From: an uncultured Paenibacillaceae bacterium
GTDB lineage: Bacteria; Bacillota; Bacilli; Paenibacillales; K13
Assembly: GCA_913056365.1 (NCBI GenBank)
Contig: CAJXLT010000014.1
Span: forward strand, 17,286-81,285
Direction of reading: 5' to 3'
DNA length: 64,000 bases
Both the position numbers and the translations under genes were made by a program. Below are positions 1-9,252 of this stretch, piece after piece. The notes under the pieces are model-generated. The model saw only the letters and a program-made list of their open reading frames with translations, did no database searches and was not told where the DNA came from. Position 1 is the stretch's first letter; every line of letters begins with the position of its first letter.

Positions 1-1284
1 AACCTTCTTAATAGATCCTTCGATCAAATCCGTAGTTTCCTTGGCTGCACTGGCTGATCGGGCAGCGAGATTGCGAACTTCCTCTGCCACAACGGCGAAG
101 CCTTTGCCATGCTGTCCCGCCCTCGCGGCTTCTACAGCTGCATTAAGAGCGAGGATATTCGTCTGGAAGGCAATCTCATCGATGACCTTAATAATCTTGG
201 AGATATTGCTTGACGATTCATTAATATCGTCCATGGAGCGAAGCATCAGCTTCATCTGCTTGTCCCCCTCCACCGCCTTCGTCCTGGAGGATTCAGCCAC
301 CGTATTCGCTTCCGTCGCCCTTTCCGCATTCATATTCGTCTGCGACCCTATTTCCTCCAAGGAAGCCGACAGTTCTTCTATGGAGCTAGCTTGCTCCGTT
401 GCGCCTTGCGATAACACCATACTGGAATCCGATACCTGCTTCGCGCCTGAAGCCACTTGTTCAGCTGACATTTTAATATTCGTAAGCACTTCGTTCATGC
501 TGTTAGACATGTTTCTAAATGCTTGGGAGAGTGCGCCTATTTCATCAGTGGACCGCACTGTAATTTCAACATCCAAATTCCCCGCCGCCACTTCCTTCGC
601 AGCACGGTTCACCTCATTAATAGGCACGGTGATCATGCGTGTAATCAAGAATGCTATGCCAGTCGCCAACACCAATGCTATTAGAGTCCCGGCGATTAAT
701 GTACTATTTGTTACATCTCTGCGAGCATCGTTATCCAGGGCCCGCTGCTCCAGCAAGGACATCTCTATATTCTGACTTTCTGCGATGATGCTTCTGAATT
801 CGTCGAAGGCTGACTTTCCTTTTGCCGCACGCTCATCGCGAATGACTGCATCGAAGGAATTCTCTCCTGCCTCTACTTGCTTTCTCAGCTCGATACTCGC
901 ATTCGCCAGCGATTGCCATTCTTGCTTCTTAGCATTCAACTGCTCCAACAACTCCTGCTGCTTCGGATTATCGCTGGTCAATGCTTTCACTTTGGAGAAG
1001 TGTTCCTCAAAATCCGATATCCCTTCATAATAGGGATCCAATGACTTCTCATCTCCGGTAAGAGAGAAGCCCCGCTGTCCTGTCTCCATATTCACCATAC
1101 TCGTAAGGACTTCTTGCAGTTCCATTAATACTTCATATGTATGATCATTCCACTCTGATGCTTCATTTTGCTTGGCAAAGTTAAAATAGGACAAGGCCGA
1201 CATCGCAACCAAAATAGCCAACACCAATGCAAATCCGCTATACAACTTTTTCCCTATGCTGAGGTTTCGTATCCATTTAATCAT
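1..1284 (-). CDS. Methyl-accepting chemotaxis protein, 3' end outside window
   Basis: Membrane chemoreceptor that would signal to CheA/CheW. The 428 visible codons start at an ATG preceded by AAAGGGGATG and run off the left edge. Order of parts: TM1 about residues 10-30; a periplasmic-side helical sensor resembling CHASE3 (contains [13 protein letters not shown], typical of that family); TM2 about 190-210; a HAMP linker; then the coiled-coil signalling domain, including the hairpin-tip segment [15 protein letters not shown]. The ligand cannot be told from sequence. It lies 40 bp downstream of cheW on the same strand, so a cheA-cheW-mcp transcript is likely. The missing part is only the C-terminal half of the signalling domain and any receptor-tail motif. 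Confidence 0.93.
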   Translation of the reverse strand, partial: MIKWIRNLSIGKKLYSGFALVLAILVAMSALSYFNFAKQNEASEWNDHTYEVLMELQEVLTSMVNMETGQRGFSLTGDEKSLDPYYEGISDFEEHFSKVKALTSDNPKQQELLEQLNAKKQEWQSLANASIELRKQVEAGENSFDAVIRDERAAKGKSAFDEFRSIIAESQNIEMSLLEQRALDNDARRDVTNSTLIAGTLIALVLATGIAFLITRMITVPINEVNRAAKEVAAGNLDVEITVRSTDEIGALSQAFRNMSNSMNEVLTNIKMSAEQVASGAKQVSDSSMVLSQGATEQASSIEELSASLEEIGSQTNMNAERATEANTVAESSRTKAVEGDKQMKLMLRSMDDINESSSNISKIIKVIDEIAFQTNILALNAAVEAARAGQHGKGFAVVAEEVRNLAARSASAAKETTDLIEGSIKKV

Positions 1285-1324
1285 GCTGTCATCCCCTTTA
1301 ATAAGCTTATGGTATAGCAGTCCA

Positions 1325-1816
1325 TTACCCCATATTTGCCAAGTGCTCACTTTCCTCATGATTGAGCAGTTTGTCACAATCCAGGATCAACTTCACTTCA
1401 TCACCGACCTTGCCAATCGCTTTGATATAAGTATGACTACTGTGATTCAACTCAGGCGGTGCTACAATATTTTCTTCCGCTATAGCCAATACTTCTGACA
1501 CCTGATCCACAATAAGACCGATGGATACCTCGTTAATGTCTACGACAATGACACAGGTTCGATCGTTGTAGTCGCGGAACTCCTTTTTGAATCGAAGGCG
1601 AACGTCCATAACCGGAATGATCTTCCCCCGTAAATTAATGATCCCGCGAATATACTCGGGCATTTCGGGAACTTCCGTTATCGTTTGCACACCGATGATC
1701 TCTGTAACATGTTTGATTTCGATGCCAAAAAATTCATCGTCCAATGAAAATGTCAAGTATTTCCCTCGTTGGGTGTCTTCCTCATAAACCGTATCTTCTT
1801 GCATGTTGCCCGCCAT
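1325..1816 (-). CDS. cheW: Chemotaxis adaptor protein CheW
   Basis: Cytoplasmic adaptor coupling receptors to CheA. The 163-residue product is almost entirely one CheW domain (about residues 18-155), with the conserved core [15 protein letters not shown] at about 57-71. The start ATG has AAAGGGGATGAG upstream. An internal Met at residue 5 is possible but has no better ribosome binding site. The gene sits 22 bp after cheA and 40 bp before the receptor gene, all on the minus strand. This local set is separate from the large fla/che operon usual in Firmicutes, so it may form a dedicated array. That last point is inference. Confidence 0.95.
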   Translation of the reverse strand: MAGNMQEDTVYEEDTQRGKYLTFSLDDEFFGIEIKHVTEIIGVQTITEVPEMPEYIRGIINLRGKIIPVMDVRLRFKKEFRDYNDRTCVIVVDINEVSIGLIVDQVSEVLAIAEENIVAPPELNHSSHTYIKAIGKVGDEVKLILDCDKLLNHEESEHLANMG

Positions 1817-1838
1817 GTCCTCATCCCCTTTACAGTTC

Positions 1839-3854
1839 TTAGGTCAGATTTTCGACATCCACTATCAAGCTGATGCTCCCATCCCCCAGCAAGGTACATC
1901 CAGCTAATCCGCTAATCTTCTTCAAGGCCCGGATATAGTCTGGCATCGTTTTCACTACGACTTGCTGCTCTCCGATCAACTCATCAGCGAAGATACAATA
2001 CGTTTTCGCCTCACTCTCAACCATTATCATGATCCCCGACGAAAGTATTTCTTCTGCATGGCTCACACGGAATCTCTCATGCAGCCTAAGGATCGGATAG
2101 CATTGACCCCTGACCATAATCATTTCCCGTTCATTCAGATCATGGATGATATCCCGTTCAACAGCTCGGAAGGATTCCTTGATCGCCGTTATCGGCAAGG
2201 TGAATCGAGAGCTTCCTACCCGAATATTCATCCCATCGATGATCGCCAGAGTAAGCGGGATTTTGAAATAAAATGTTGATCCGATCCCTTGCTCACTTTC
2301 TACCCAGACAGATCCCCCAACCGCTTCTATGTTGCGTACCACAACATCCATCCCGACTCCGCGTCCAGAGAATTCACTAACTTCTTCCTTGGTCGAAAAG
2401 CCTGGGAGAAAAATTAGCGCATGAATTTCCTTATCTGTCATTTCGCTCTCTAGTCTATGTATAAGTCCATTTGCTCGCGCGCGTTCTAGTATGCGTTCCT
2501 TATTCAATCCTCTCCCATCATCCCGAATAATGATGAACACATCACTTCCCGCATTTTTCGCTTCCAAGGTTAACGTGCCTATCTCTTCCTTGCCCTTATC
2601 GATTCGTACTCGCGGTTCTTCGATACCGTGATCGATAGCGTTGCGAATAACATGCATCAATGGATCAGATATCCGTTCAATAATGTTCTTATCTACTTCT
2701 GTATCCTCGCCTACAATATTCAACCGAACTTCTTTTTCTAATTTCTTGCACATATCTCTGACAATTCGCTGCATCTTGTGAAAAGTCGCCGTGAGCGGTA
2801 CCATTCGAATGGACATCACCATATCTTGGATTTCACTTGTAATCTTATGTAATTGACGGGCTGATTTCATGAAATTATCCAACTCTAGCCCTTGCAAATC
2901 TGGATTCTGAGTAACCATAGCCTCCGAGATTACCAACTCTCCTACCAAATCCATTAGCTTGTCCAGTTTGGAGACATTCACACTAATCATGCTTTGCTGC
3001 AGCGACTTCTGTTCACCAGTCGTTCTGCTTGAAGCGATGCTGCTAGTACTTGAAGCATGGGGTGGCGCGGAATCGTTCGCAGCTTGTGTGCCTTGGGGCA
3101 TAGGGTTCGATTCCGAATCACTCTCTAAGTAAGTTAGTTGAATCGACTTCACATTGCTAGCATGTGCGAAAAACGCGTTCACCTCTTCTTCCGCCGCTGT
3201 ACTCTTGAACCAAATTCGAAATCCTTCTTTGCGAATAATTTCCGCTGTAGCTGCATTCTCCGCAATATCCGCCGGTTCATAGGTAAGATGCTCAACCATA
3301 TCCTTTAGTTGGTGAACAACTGTAAAGGCTCTGACATTCTCCATCCCTTCTTCTTCCTCGAAAAAAAGGTGTGCCGTGAATGCCTGGGTACGCTCGAATT
3401 TAGGTGCGGGTAATTCCAGTTCTTCCGAATCGGACTGTGGGGAACGCGCCTCTTTCAGCATGGAGAGGAAGTTGTGCGCTTTATTCGTGACAGCGCTTTC
3501 ATTCCCGTCATTAATTTGTCCGTCTTTTAGCTTTTGCAATTCAACTTTGATGAAGTCACTGCCTTCTAACACTATATCTGCAAGTTCAGAATACGGAACA
3601 TTGTCCATCTTATGTTCTCTCAAGTAATGAAGCACATCTTCTATGGAATGGGCCAGTTGCGCTATGTTGGAGAATTTCATAGTAGCTGCTGAGCCTTTAA
3701 TGGTATGCATGGCGCGGAGAATTTCATTGAACAATTCAGTGGAATAATCGTTCGATTCCTCGACTAATAAAATCGCACGATCCATCTGTTCAATGAGTTG
3801 TTCTGTCTCGAAGTAAAACATCTCAATAATCGAATCATCCAAAAAGTTGTCCAC
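1839..3854 (-). CDS. cheA: Chemotaxis histidine kinase CheA
   Basis: Autophosphorylating kinase of the chemotaxis array. Domains in order: N-terminal Hpt with phospho-acceptor His at about residue 50 (RAMHTIKGSAATM), a P2-like spacer region, a dimerisation segment (DLVGELVISEAMV), an HATPase domain with HVIRNAIDHGIE, DDGRGL and GRGVGMDVV, and a C-terminal CheW-like domain. I place the start at the GTG at 3854 because GGGGAGGA precedes it by the right distance, giving 671 residues. An in-frame ATG at 3941 would add 29 residues including CSDCSTC, but it has only a weak upstream purine stretch. First gene of a likely cheA-cheW-mcp operon. I did not find a convincing sigma-D promoter in front. 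Confidence 0.93.
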   Translation of the reverse strand: MDNFLDDSIIEMFYFETEQLIEQMDRAILLVEESNDYSTELFNEILRAMHTIKGSAATMKFSNIAQLAHSIEDVLHYLREHKMDNVPYSELADIVLEGSDFIKVELQKLKDGQINDGNESAVTNKAHNFLSMLKEARSPQSDSEELELPAPKFERTQAFTAHLFFEEEEGMENVRAFTVVHQLKDMVEHLTYEPADIAENAATAEIIRKEGFRIWFKSTAAEEEVNAFFAHASNVKSIQLTYLESDSESNPMPQGTQAANDSAPPHASSTSSIASSRTTGEQKSLQQSMISVNVSKLDKLMDLVGELVISEAMVTQNPDLQGLELDNFMKSARQLHKITSEIQDMVMSIRMVPLTATFHKMQRIVRDMCKKLEKEVRLNIVGEDTEVDKNIIERISDPLMHVIRNAIDHGIEEPRVRIDKGKEEIGTLTLEAKNAGSDVFIIIRDDGRGLNKERILERARANGLIHRLESEMTDKEIHALIFLPGFSTKEEVSEFSGRGVGMDVVVRNIEAVGGSVWVESEQGIGSTFYFKIPLTLAIIDGMNIRVGSSRFTLPITAIKESFRAVERDIIHDLNEREMIMVRGQCYPILRLHERFRVSHAEEILSSGIMIMVESEAKTYCIFADELIGEQQVVVKTMPDYIRALKKISGLAGCTLLGDGSISLIVDVENLT

Positions 3855-4050
3855 AGATAGTCCTCCCCTGCATGTTGAGCAATCTGAACAAAGCAATTCT
3901 GGGGGATACCAATCCATATCTCCTTCGTTCGCCTTCATCATACTTCACGTTTCGACATTTTTCAACATAGTTCGTTCTATTTCGATATAATTTTCTACAT
4001 TTTTTGATGTTTTTCGCGGTATGCGGGGGTCGGTGAAATCACTATCTGCC

Positions 4051-4477
4051 GAAATTGCTGCAAATCTGCAGGCTTGGAAGGGACAGAACGGATGATTCCC
4101 CACAATTGCTGCGAATGTGCATCTTTGCACGCGGAATATCGCCAGTTCAGGCAGTCTGTGCTTCAAAAGGATGTATATTCGCAGGCATTCACCACTCCGA
4201 GGTAGGTTTGGACGGAGAAAGATGTATAATCGCAGGTAATAGCCACTCCGGGGCATGTTTGAGCGGAAAGGATGTATAGTACCACTCGAATCGTAGGAAT
4301 TCACTTGCGCAGCGTGTATGCTGGCTAGTATGCAAGAAATTCCTGCAGATATGCAGGCTTGGAGCACGCAGGATGGGTGATATCCCACAATTCCTGCGAA
4401 TGTGCATCTTTGCTCGCGGAATATCGCCAGTTCGGGCAGTCTGTGCTTCAAAAGGATGTATATTCGCAGGCATTCAC
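4051..4477. repeat. Long direct repeat, two copies (4051-4192 and 4336-4477)
   Basis: A segment of about 142 bp occurs twice with an offset of 285 bp. The inner 94 bp (4099-4192 and 4384-4477) differ at only three positions; the outer part is more diverged. Motifs such as CTGCGAATGTGCA and ATGTATATTCGCAGG recur. The 900 bp between cheA and the U32 gene (3860-4770) holds no gene I can support. Open frames across it translate to internally repeated, low-plausibility peptides on both strands, as expected of a noncoding repeat. Confidence 0.8.
4165..4280. repeat. Diverged tandem repeat of about 50 bp, nearly three copies
   Basis: Three spaced copies start with A-rich GATGTATA (near 4168, 4219 and 4268). 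The first two continue with TCGCAGG and end with CACTCCG; the third has decayed. It sits inside the first copy of the larger direct repeat and extends beyond it. No coding function is apparent. Confidence 0.55.
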
Positions 4478-4540
4478 AATTTCAGGGCAGAATTAGCGGA
4501 AAAGCCTGCACAATTGCGTTAATTTCGCGAATTTCCTGCC

Positions 4541-4591
4541 AAACGAAAAGGAGTACCGTAACACAGCTTCAACTGCTACGGATACTCCTTT
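4541..4591 (-). terminator. Intrinsic terminator of the U32 gene
   Basis: On the minus strand, a stem of about 14 bp (arms 4547-4560 and 4577-4591, one bulged base) is followed by TTTTCGTTT. It lies about 180 bp after the stop codon. The tandem repeats between stop and terminator should therefore be part of the mRNA 3' untranslated region. Confidence 0.65.
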
Positions 4592-4622
4592 GGTGCGAAT
4601 GCTATATCTTTGACGCAATGCG

Positions 4623-4797
4623 CTACTTCACCAGTTGTCCGCGGACGCGGAAACTGCTTTGACCGGCTCCGCCTACTTCACCAGTTGTCCGCGGGCGCGG
4701 AAACTGCTTTGACCGGCTCCGCCTACTTCACCAGTTGTCCGCGGGCGCGGAAACTTCTTCGATTCGGCTTCGCCTACTTCACTAGTTGTCCGCGGGT
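4623..4797. repeat. 50 bp tandem repeat seeded from the 3' end of the U32 gene, 3.5 copies
   Basis: Units begin with CTACTTCAC at 4623, 4673, 4723 and 4774, giving spacings of 50, 50 and 51 bp. Copies 1 and 2 are almost identical and copy 3 diverges in its last third. The partial fourth copy is the last 24 nt of the U32 coding sequence (residues TRGQLVK plus stop on the minus strand). Each unit also carries an inverted pair GCGGA/TCCGC. Confidence 0.85.
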
Positions 4798-7332
4798 CAC
4801 ACCCAACTGATTCGTAGCTTTCAGCTTACGCCACACTTGGGTGCCGGAGATGCGGCCGGTCAATGCGTCGCTATACAGCTCCAGCACTTCGCGCACTTTG
4901 TCCCCGGGTTCTTCGAGGAATTCGATACGGAAGCGGCGAACGCCAAGTTCTAGAAATTGCGGCAAATATTCCGAGCCGGATTGCTCGATCGCGTTGTACA
5001 CCGTATTGCGGCAGCCTTCATCGACCCGCACCGGATGGTCCATGCCAATCCGGTCCTTGAGGCTGACGCGATGCTCCTCGCAAGGCCGGCCGCAATTCGT
5101 ATAATCTGTTCCTTCACTCAAGAATGTGCAATATACACAATGTTCGGTGTGGAACATCGGCAAGTGCTGATGCAGCACGAGCTCTAACCCAGACGTATCT
5201 GTTCGGCGCATCAAATCGATCATTTGTTGGATATTCAGGTCATAGGACGGGGTCACTCGCTCACATCCGGCATCACGCAGCAGCTGAACGCTCTTATGAT
5301 TCGCCGCATTCAAGGAGAAGTCGCCGATCAGCTGCGGGAATGTCCCTATGCCGCTAGCGTCCTGCTGCGCTTCTAGCCGCTTCTTGTTCAGGTAATAGAG
5401 CGCGCCGGTATTGCGCACGAGGATCGCATCAGGCTGCAAGCGCAGCATATGCTCGAAGTAGCCGGTTTCCCCTGGCATATGAATGCGCGGTGTCACCAGT
5501 CCAATCCGCTGCCCAGCGGCATGTGCCGCTTCTACTGCCGCAGGGAATTGCTTAATGAACTCGAAGTCCGCATAGATCATCGCTGCTCCGTACTCCGCTG
5601 CAGCTTCAACCTGTTCCAAGCTTCGACATAGCACGGTCAACTCTGGTGCCGCTGTCTCCGCTGGTGCGGCTGCTTCACGCTCAATGGCATCCGCATACAC
5701 ATCTACCTTCCGCTTCATATAGACGGGCGGCTGCTTGCGCAGCTCTTCCAGCCGCTCAACAGCTTCCCGCCGCAGCCGGTTCAACTCGCTCTTCGGCACG
5801 ATCACGTCGCCATTCAGCTGTGCATCCATGCCAACCAACTCATACAAGGTGCCGCCTGTACGTCCGAACTGTTCACGCAGCAATGCCTCATCCATAGGAC
5901 GCTTCAACGCGACCTCTAGAGACATCTCCGATTCGAGCACGACCGTCTTGCCCTTCTCCACGTCTGTCCACCATGTCTTCAGCGGCTGACCAGCTGATCC
6001 CGTAGCCCGAACGTGAAGCGGGAACACCCGGTAGGGCCGTTCCGTCTCGAACGTTTGCCTCAGCCGGCGGTCTAATGCCGGATCATTCGTCTTCCATATC
6101 CGATCGCCTACATGCACCCGCTTCAAGTTCACGTCGTTCCGTCCGGGCACAATTTCTACCTGCCAGCCTTCACCCGCTTCTCCTTCGAGCTTCTGCCCAT
6201 CTCGGCGCAGATCGTAGACACGTCCGCCTTCCTCCTCCTGTGTCGGATCTCCGGCATCGAACACGATCCCATCTCCCCGCTTCAACGGTTCTTCCAACTT
6301 ACATACCACACTGTCCTGCAGCACAGTCAGCACAGTACCCATATACACACCGCGGCTCTTCGGGAATGTCCCGTCTACCAGCTGCTTGTTGTTCGTTCCT
6401 CTCAGGAAGCCGTAGGTGAAGCCGCGCGAGAAGCTTTGCTGTAATTCACGCAGTTCCTCGCGGCTCGGTCCGTCCTGTACGTCTGCGTAGTAATCATCAA
6501 TCGCTTTGCGGTACTTGCTCACCACGTTAGCGACATATTCGGCGCTCTTGTATCTGCCCTCTATCTTGAAGGAACGCACACCAGCTTCGATCAGCTCCGG
6601 AATAAGTTCAATCGCAGCCAAGTCCTTAGGACTGAGCAAATAGGCGACGTCGCCCATTGGCTTAATGTCCCCATCGACGACCATATCATAAGGCAGTCGG
6701 CATGCCTGCGCACATTCTCCGCGGTTGGCCGAACGGCCTCCCCACATTTCTGAAGTCAGGCACTGTCCCGAGTAAGAGACACACAACGCGCCGTGCACGA
6801 ACACCTCCATCGGCAGCTTCGCTTGCTCGCCGATCTGTCGAATTTGCTTCAGGTTGTTCTCGCGGCCTAATACGACGAGTTCCAAATCCCACGGCTTGAT
6901 AAATTCTACTGCCTCTGGAGAAGTAATCGTCATCTGCGTTGATCCATGTATAGGGAAGTCCGGCGATATGTCCCGAATCATCTTGACCAAGCCTAAGTCT
7001 TGCACGATTACGGCATCCACACCTGCGTCGATGCATGCTTCCACCAGCTCTTGCGCAGACATTAGCTCTTCCTCGAAGATCAAGATATTGAAGGTGAGAA
7101 ATCCCCGTACTCCATACCCGCGCAAGAAGCGCATAATATCAGGGAGCTCGTCCATCGTAAAGTTTTTGTTGCGTGCGCGAGCATGGAATCTTTCTACGCC
7201 GAAGAAAACTGCATCCGCCCCATTCGCAACAGCCGCACGCATTCCGTCCCAATCCCCTACCGGTGCGAGCAACTCAACATCTTGCTTCGTTCCGGTACTC
7301 GCCTTGCTTGCTATATTCCGTACTTCTGACAT
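4774..7332 (-). CDS. U32 family protein with DUF3656-type insert (RlhA/YhbU-like)
   Basis: 852 residues with two U32 halves. The first has the family cysteine signature around C184, C191, C207 and C211 (SGQCLTS, GGRSANRGECAQACR). The middle part fits the DUF3656-type insert. The second half has a cysteine set near HTEHCVYC, NCGRPC and DEGC. U32 proteins are called peptidases, but characterised members such as RlhA, TrhP and UbiU/V act in RNA hydroxylation or ubiquinone hydroxylation, using an iron-sulfur cluster or prephenate-dependent chemistry. Size and layout best match the RlhA group (23S rRNA cytidine hydroxylation), but I do not assign that reaction firmly. The start ATG has GGGGGAAG upstream. 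Its last codons are repeated downstream. Confidence 0.88.
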   Translation of the reverse strand: MSEVRNIASKASTGTKQDVELLAPVGDWDGMRAAVANGADAVFFGVERFHARARNKNFTMDELPDIMRFLRGYGVRGFLTFNILIFEEELMSAQELVEACIDAGVDAVIVQDLGLVKMIRDISPDFPIHGSTQMTITSPEAVEFIKPWDLELVVLGRENNLKQIRQIGEQAKLPMEVFVHGALCVSYSGQCLTSEMWGGRSANRGECAQACRLPYDMVVDGDIKPMGDVAYLLSPKDLAAIELIPELIEAGVRSFKIEGRYKSAEYVANVVSKYRKAIDDYYADVQDGPSREELRELQQSFSRGFTYGFLRGTNNKQLVDGTFPKSRGVYMGTVLTVLQDSVVCKLEEPLKRGDGIVFDAGDPTQEEEGGRVYDLRRDGQKLEGEAGEGWQVEIVPGRNDVNLKRVHVGDRIWKTNDPALDRRLRQTFETERPYRVFPLHVRATGSAGQPLKTWWTDVEKGKTVVLESEMSLEVALKRPMDEALLREQFGRTGGTLYELVGMDAQLNGDVIVPKSELNRLRREAVERLEELRKQPPVYMKRKVDVYADAIEREAAAPAETAAPELTVLCRSLEQVEAAAEYGAAMIYADFEFIKQFPAAVEAAHAAGQRIGLVTPRIHMPGETGYFEHMLRLQPDAILVRNTGALYYLNKKRLEAQQDASGIGTFPQLIGDFSLNAANHKSVQLLRDAGCERVTPSYDLNIQQMIDLMRRTDTSGLELVLHQHLPMFHTEHCVYCTFLSEGTDYTNCGRPCEEHRVSLKDRIGMDHPVRVDEGCRNTVYNAIEQSGSEYLPQFLELGVRRFRIEFLEEPGDKVREVLELYSDALTGRISGTQVWRKLKATNQLGVTRGQLVK

Positions 7333-7451
7333 CGTTACTTCCCCCGTTCTGTGTTCTTCTTATCTATGCTGCATGCAGGAGCTCGGCTCAATCCTGCCTG
7401 CCATTTCACCCAAGCGTACTCCAATGCCTTCACAAACTAAACGTCAGATTC

Positions 7452-7480
7452 ATCTTACCAACCTTCACACCGGTTCACAA
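7452..7480 (-). promoter_or_regulatory. Candidate sigma-A promoter for the U32 gene
   Basis: Minus strand TTGTGA, 17 bp spacer, TAAGAT, about 120 bp upstream of the start. Element quality is moderate. Chosen because the spacing is ideal and the position is right. Confidence 0.35.
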
Positions 7481-7532
7481 CTACACACCGCTTACCACAC
7501 AATCGCATACAATCCAAGCAACTTTCCGCATT

Positions 7533-7560
7533 TTGCTACTATTTCAGGCAATGCTATAAT
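7533..7560 (+). promoter_or_regulatory. Candidate sigma-A promoter for the isomerase-like gene
   Basis: TTGCTA, 16 bp spacer, perfect TATAAT at 7555-7560, about 54 bp before the start codon. The region 7333-7532 otherwise shows nothing I recognise apart from the divergent promoter candidate. Confidence 0.55.
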
Positions 7561-7613
7561 GGAATGTGTATAACACTAGTATACCGTTCTTATCTTATAC
7601 GGAGGTGGAACAG

Positions 7614-8582
7614 ATGAAATTAGGAGTATTTACAGTTTTGTTCGCACAAAAATCCTTTGAAGACATGCTCGATTATGTCAAGGCGAAAGGATTAGATGCA
7701 GTAGAGATCGGAACAGGCGGTTATCCTGGCACAGCCCATTGTGACCCCGCTGAATTATTAGCAGATGAAAGCAAGCTGAATGCGTTCAAGCAGGCGGTCG
7801 AATCTCGCGGGCTGATGATTTCCGCGCTTAGCTGCCACGGCAACCCGCTCCATCCGCAGAAGGCGATTGCCGAGCCATTTCACGACACATTCGTGAAAAC
7901 CGTTGATCTCGCTTCCAAGCTTGGTGTACCTGTCGTCAACACGTTCTCTGGCTGCCCAGGGGATCATGAGGGTGCGAAGTATCCGAACTGGCCTGTCGCT
8001 CCATGGCCGAACGACTATCAAGAAATTCTCGACTGGCAATGGGACAACAAGGTTATTCCATATTGGTCGGAAATGGCGAACTACGCATCGGAACGGAATG
8101 TGAAGATCGGACTCGAATTGCATGGCGGATTCTCTGTACATACGCCAGCCAACCTGCTGAGATTGCGTGAAGCGGCAGGCGAAGCAATCGGCGCTAACTT
8201 GGATCCGAGTCATATGTGGTGGCAAGGAATCGATCCGGTACAAGCGATTCAGATTCTTGGTCGCGCTGGAGCGATTCACCACTTCCATGCTAAGGATACG
8301 ACGATTGATCCAGTGAACGTGAACAAGCATGGCGTTACCGATATGCAGCCTTACACGAACATGCTCGATCGTGCATGGCAGTTCCGCTCCGTCGGATTCG
8401 GCCATGACTTGAAAGTGTGGGCCGACATCATTAGTGCGCTCCGTCTAGTCGGTTATGATTACGTCGTCAGCATTGAGCATGAAGACGGTCTCATGTCGGT
8501 AGACGAGGGCTTCACCAAAGCAGTAGAAAATCTGCAGCAAGTCCTCATCCGCGAGCCGCTTGGTGAAATGTGGTGGGTGTAA
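7614..8582 (+). CDS. Sugar phosphate isomerase/epimerase (xylose isomerase-like TIM barrel)
   Basis: 322 residues. The start is the ATG preceded by CGGAGGTGG at good spacing; an upstream in-frame ATG at 7566 lies on top of the promoter and is rejected. The fold family is AP-endonuclease 2/xylose isomerase-like. Conserved metal-site segments are visible: GLELHGG (Glu), NLDPSHMWWQG (Asp/His), HHFHAKDT (His) and SIEHEDG (Glu). Relatives isomerise or epimerise keto-sugars or inositol derivatives, but the substrate cannot be fixed here. Monocistronic, divergent from the U32 gene, with its own promoter and terminator, so it appears independently regulated. Confidence 0.85.
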   Translation: MKLGVFTVLFAQKSFEDMLDYVKAKGLDAVEIGTGGYPGTAHCDPAELLADESKLNAFKQAVESRGLMISALSCHGNPLHPQKAIAEPFHDTFVKTVDLASKLGVPVVNTFSGCPGDHEGAKYPNWPVAPWPNDYQEILDWQWDNKVIPYWSEMANYASERNVKIGLELHGGFSVHTPANLLRLREAAGEAIGANLDPSHMWWQGIDPVQAIQILGRAGAIHHFHAKDTTIDPVNVNKHGVTDMQPYTNMLDRAWQFRSVGFGHDLKVWADIISALRLVGYDYVVSIEHEDGLMSVDEGFTKAVENLQQVLIREPLGEMWWV

Positions 8583-8588
8583 GCAACA

Positions 8589-8624
8589 AAGCCGTTCCGA
8601 ATGAGGAGCGGCTTTACTTTTTTG
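8589..8624 (+). terminator. Intrinsic terminator of the isomerase-like gene
   Basis: 11 bp stem AAAGCCGTTCC / GGAGCGGCTTT (one G-T pair) followed by ACTTTTTT, starting 7 bp after the stop codon. Confidence 0.85.
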
Positions 8625-8635
8625 GCTTATTCATA

Positions 8636-8683
8636 TAATAAAAAACAGCACCTCCGAACGGCACTCCGTCCAAAGACGCTGTT
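8636..8683 (-). terminator. Intrinsic terminator of the small membrane protein gene
   Basis: Minus strand outer stem AACAGC/GCTGTT with an inner GGACGG/CCGTTC helix, followed by TTTTTTATTATA. It lies 52 bp after the stop and faces the plus-strand terminator. Confidence 0.7.
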
Positions 8684-8734
8684 ACAGCAATGTTGCTTCT
8701 GTGTTCAAGCCCCTATCAAGCTGTAAGCGTGGGA

Positions 8735-8938
8735 TTAGGACAATTTTCCCATCCAGTTGGCAACTACAAGTCCGTCCATCAGCAGGAAGGTAGCCAACGC
8801 TACGAATGCAAATCCGATCGCAAACAAATTCTTCTTCTTAGCTGTAATCAAGCGGATAAATCCGATCGCAATGATTATGGAAAACAGGATGACAAAGATG
8901 TCAAATCCAAAAAAGTTAGTCGTCTCCGCTAAAAACAT
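8735..8938 (-). CDS. Small two-helix membrane protein, unknown function
   Basis: 67 residues starting at an ATG with a near-perfect AAAAGGAGG ribosome binding site. Two hydrophobic segments, about residues 11-31 and 39-56, are separated by a basic loop containing TAKKKN, which predicts an inside loop with both termini outside. Length and layout resemble the short DUF2759-type proteins of Bacillaceae, but the similarity is too weak to assert. Single-gene unit with its own terminator and a plausible promoter at 9091-9119. Confidence 0.75.
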   Translation of the reverse strand: MFLAETTNFFGFDIFVILFSIIIAIGFIRLITAKKKNLFAIGFAFVALATFLLMDGLVVANWMGKLS

Positions 8939-9090
8939 AGGTTTTCCTCCTTTTCCGCTCAGGCAATAGCACTGATCTATAGTGTAGCGATATTAGGACA
9001 TTGAAGCAACGGGTAACCGTCAATTGTAACAAGTTTGTCACGATTGCTGCTGCACAGCGCTGTCCGATCGTCTCGCTTACGTCTTTTCCT

Positions 9091-9119
9091 ATTTTATAAT
9101 AAACGGCGGTTGCTGTAAA
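9091..9119 (-). promoter_or_regulatory. Candidate sigma-A promoter for the small membrane protein gene
   Basis: Minus strand TTTACA, 17 bp spacer, TAAAAT, about 150 bp upstream of the start. The gap 8939-9318 also contains the hairpins at 9175-9225 and 9253-9287, and nothing else I can interpret. Confidence 0.4.
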
Positions 9120-9174
9120 TCGTTATGCTACTTAGCACTCTCGCGCCATATAAACTTTCTGTAATCTTAATGGA

Positions 9175-9225
9175 GCGGCACGTTCAATAGGAAGGCATCT
9201 TTCATACGTTAACCTATTGTGCCGC
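9175..9225. other. Long imperfect inverted repeat in the uvrA downstream gap
   Basis: Arms GCGGCAC..AATAGG and CCTATT..GTGCCGC form a two-part stem around a loop of about 20 nt. Neither side has a strong U-tract (ATTTTATG on the plus side), so I do not call it a terminator. It may be a small RNA structure or a repeat relic. Confidence 0.45.
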
Positions 9226-9252
9226 ATTTTATGACGATTATGAAAGAAGCAT

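Noticed and set aside
41..1030. Plus-strand open frames over the left edge
   Set aside because: They are antisense shadows of the chemoreceptor gene, which reads cleanly on the minus strand.
3945..4451. Open frame of 168 codons on the minus strand between cheA and the U32 gene
   Set aside because: The peptide is internally repeated because the DNA is a direct repeat. There is no ribosome binding site, and overlapping frames on both strands are equally open.
4051..4797. Possible CRISPR array
   Set aside because: Repeats are of unequal length, have no regular unique spacers and no leader, and no cas genes are near.
9175..9225. Terminator for uvrA or the small membrane gene
   Set aside because: The stem is good, but neither strand has a U-tract. 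The 9253-9287 hairpin is better placed for uvrA.
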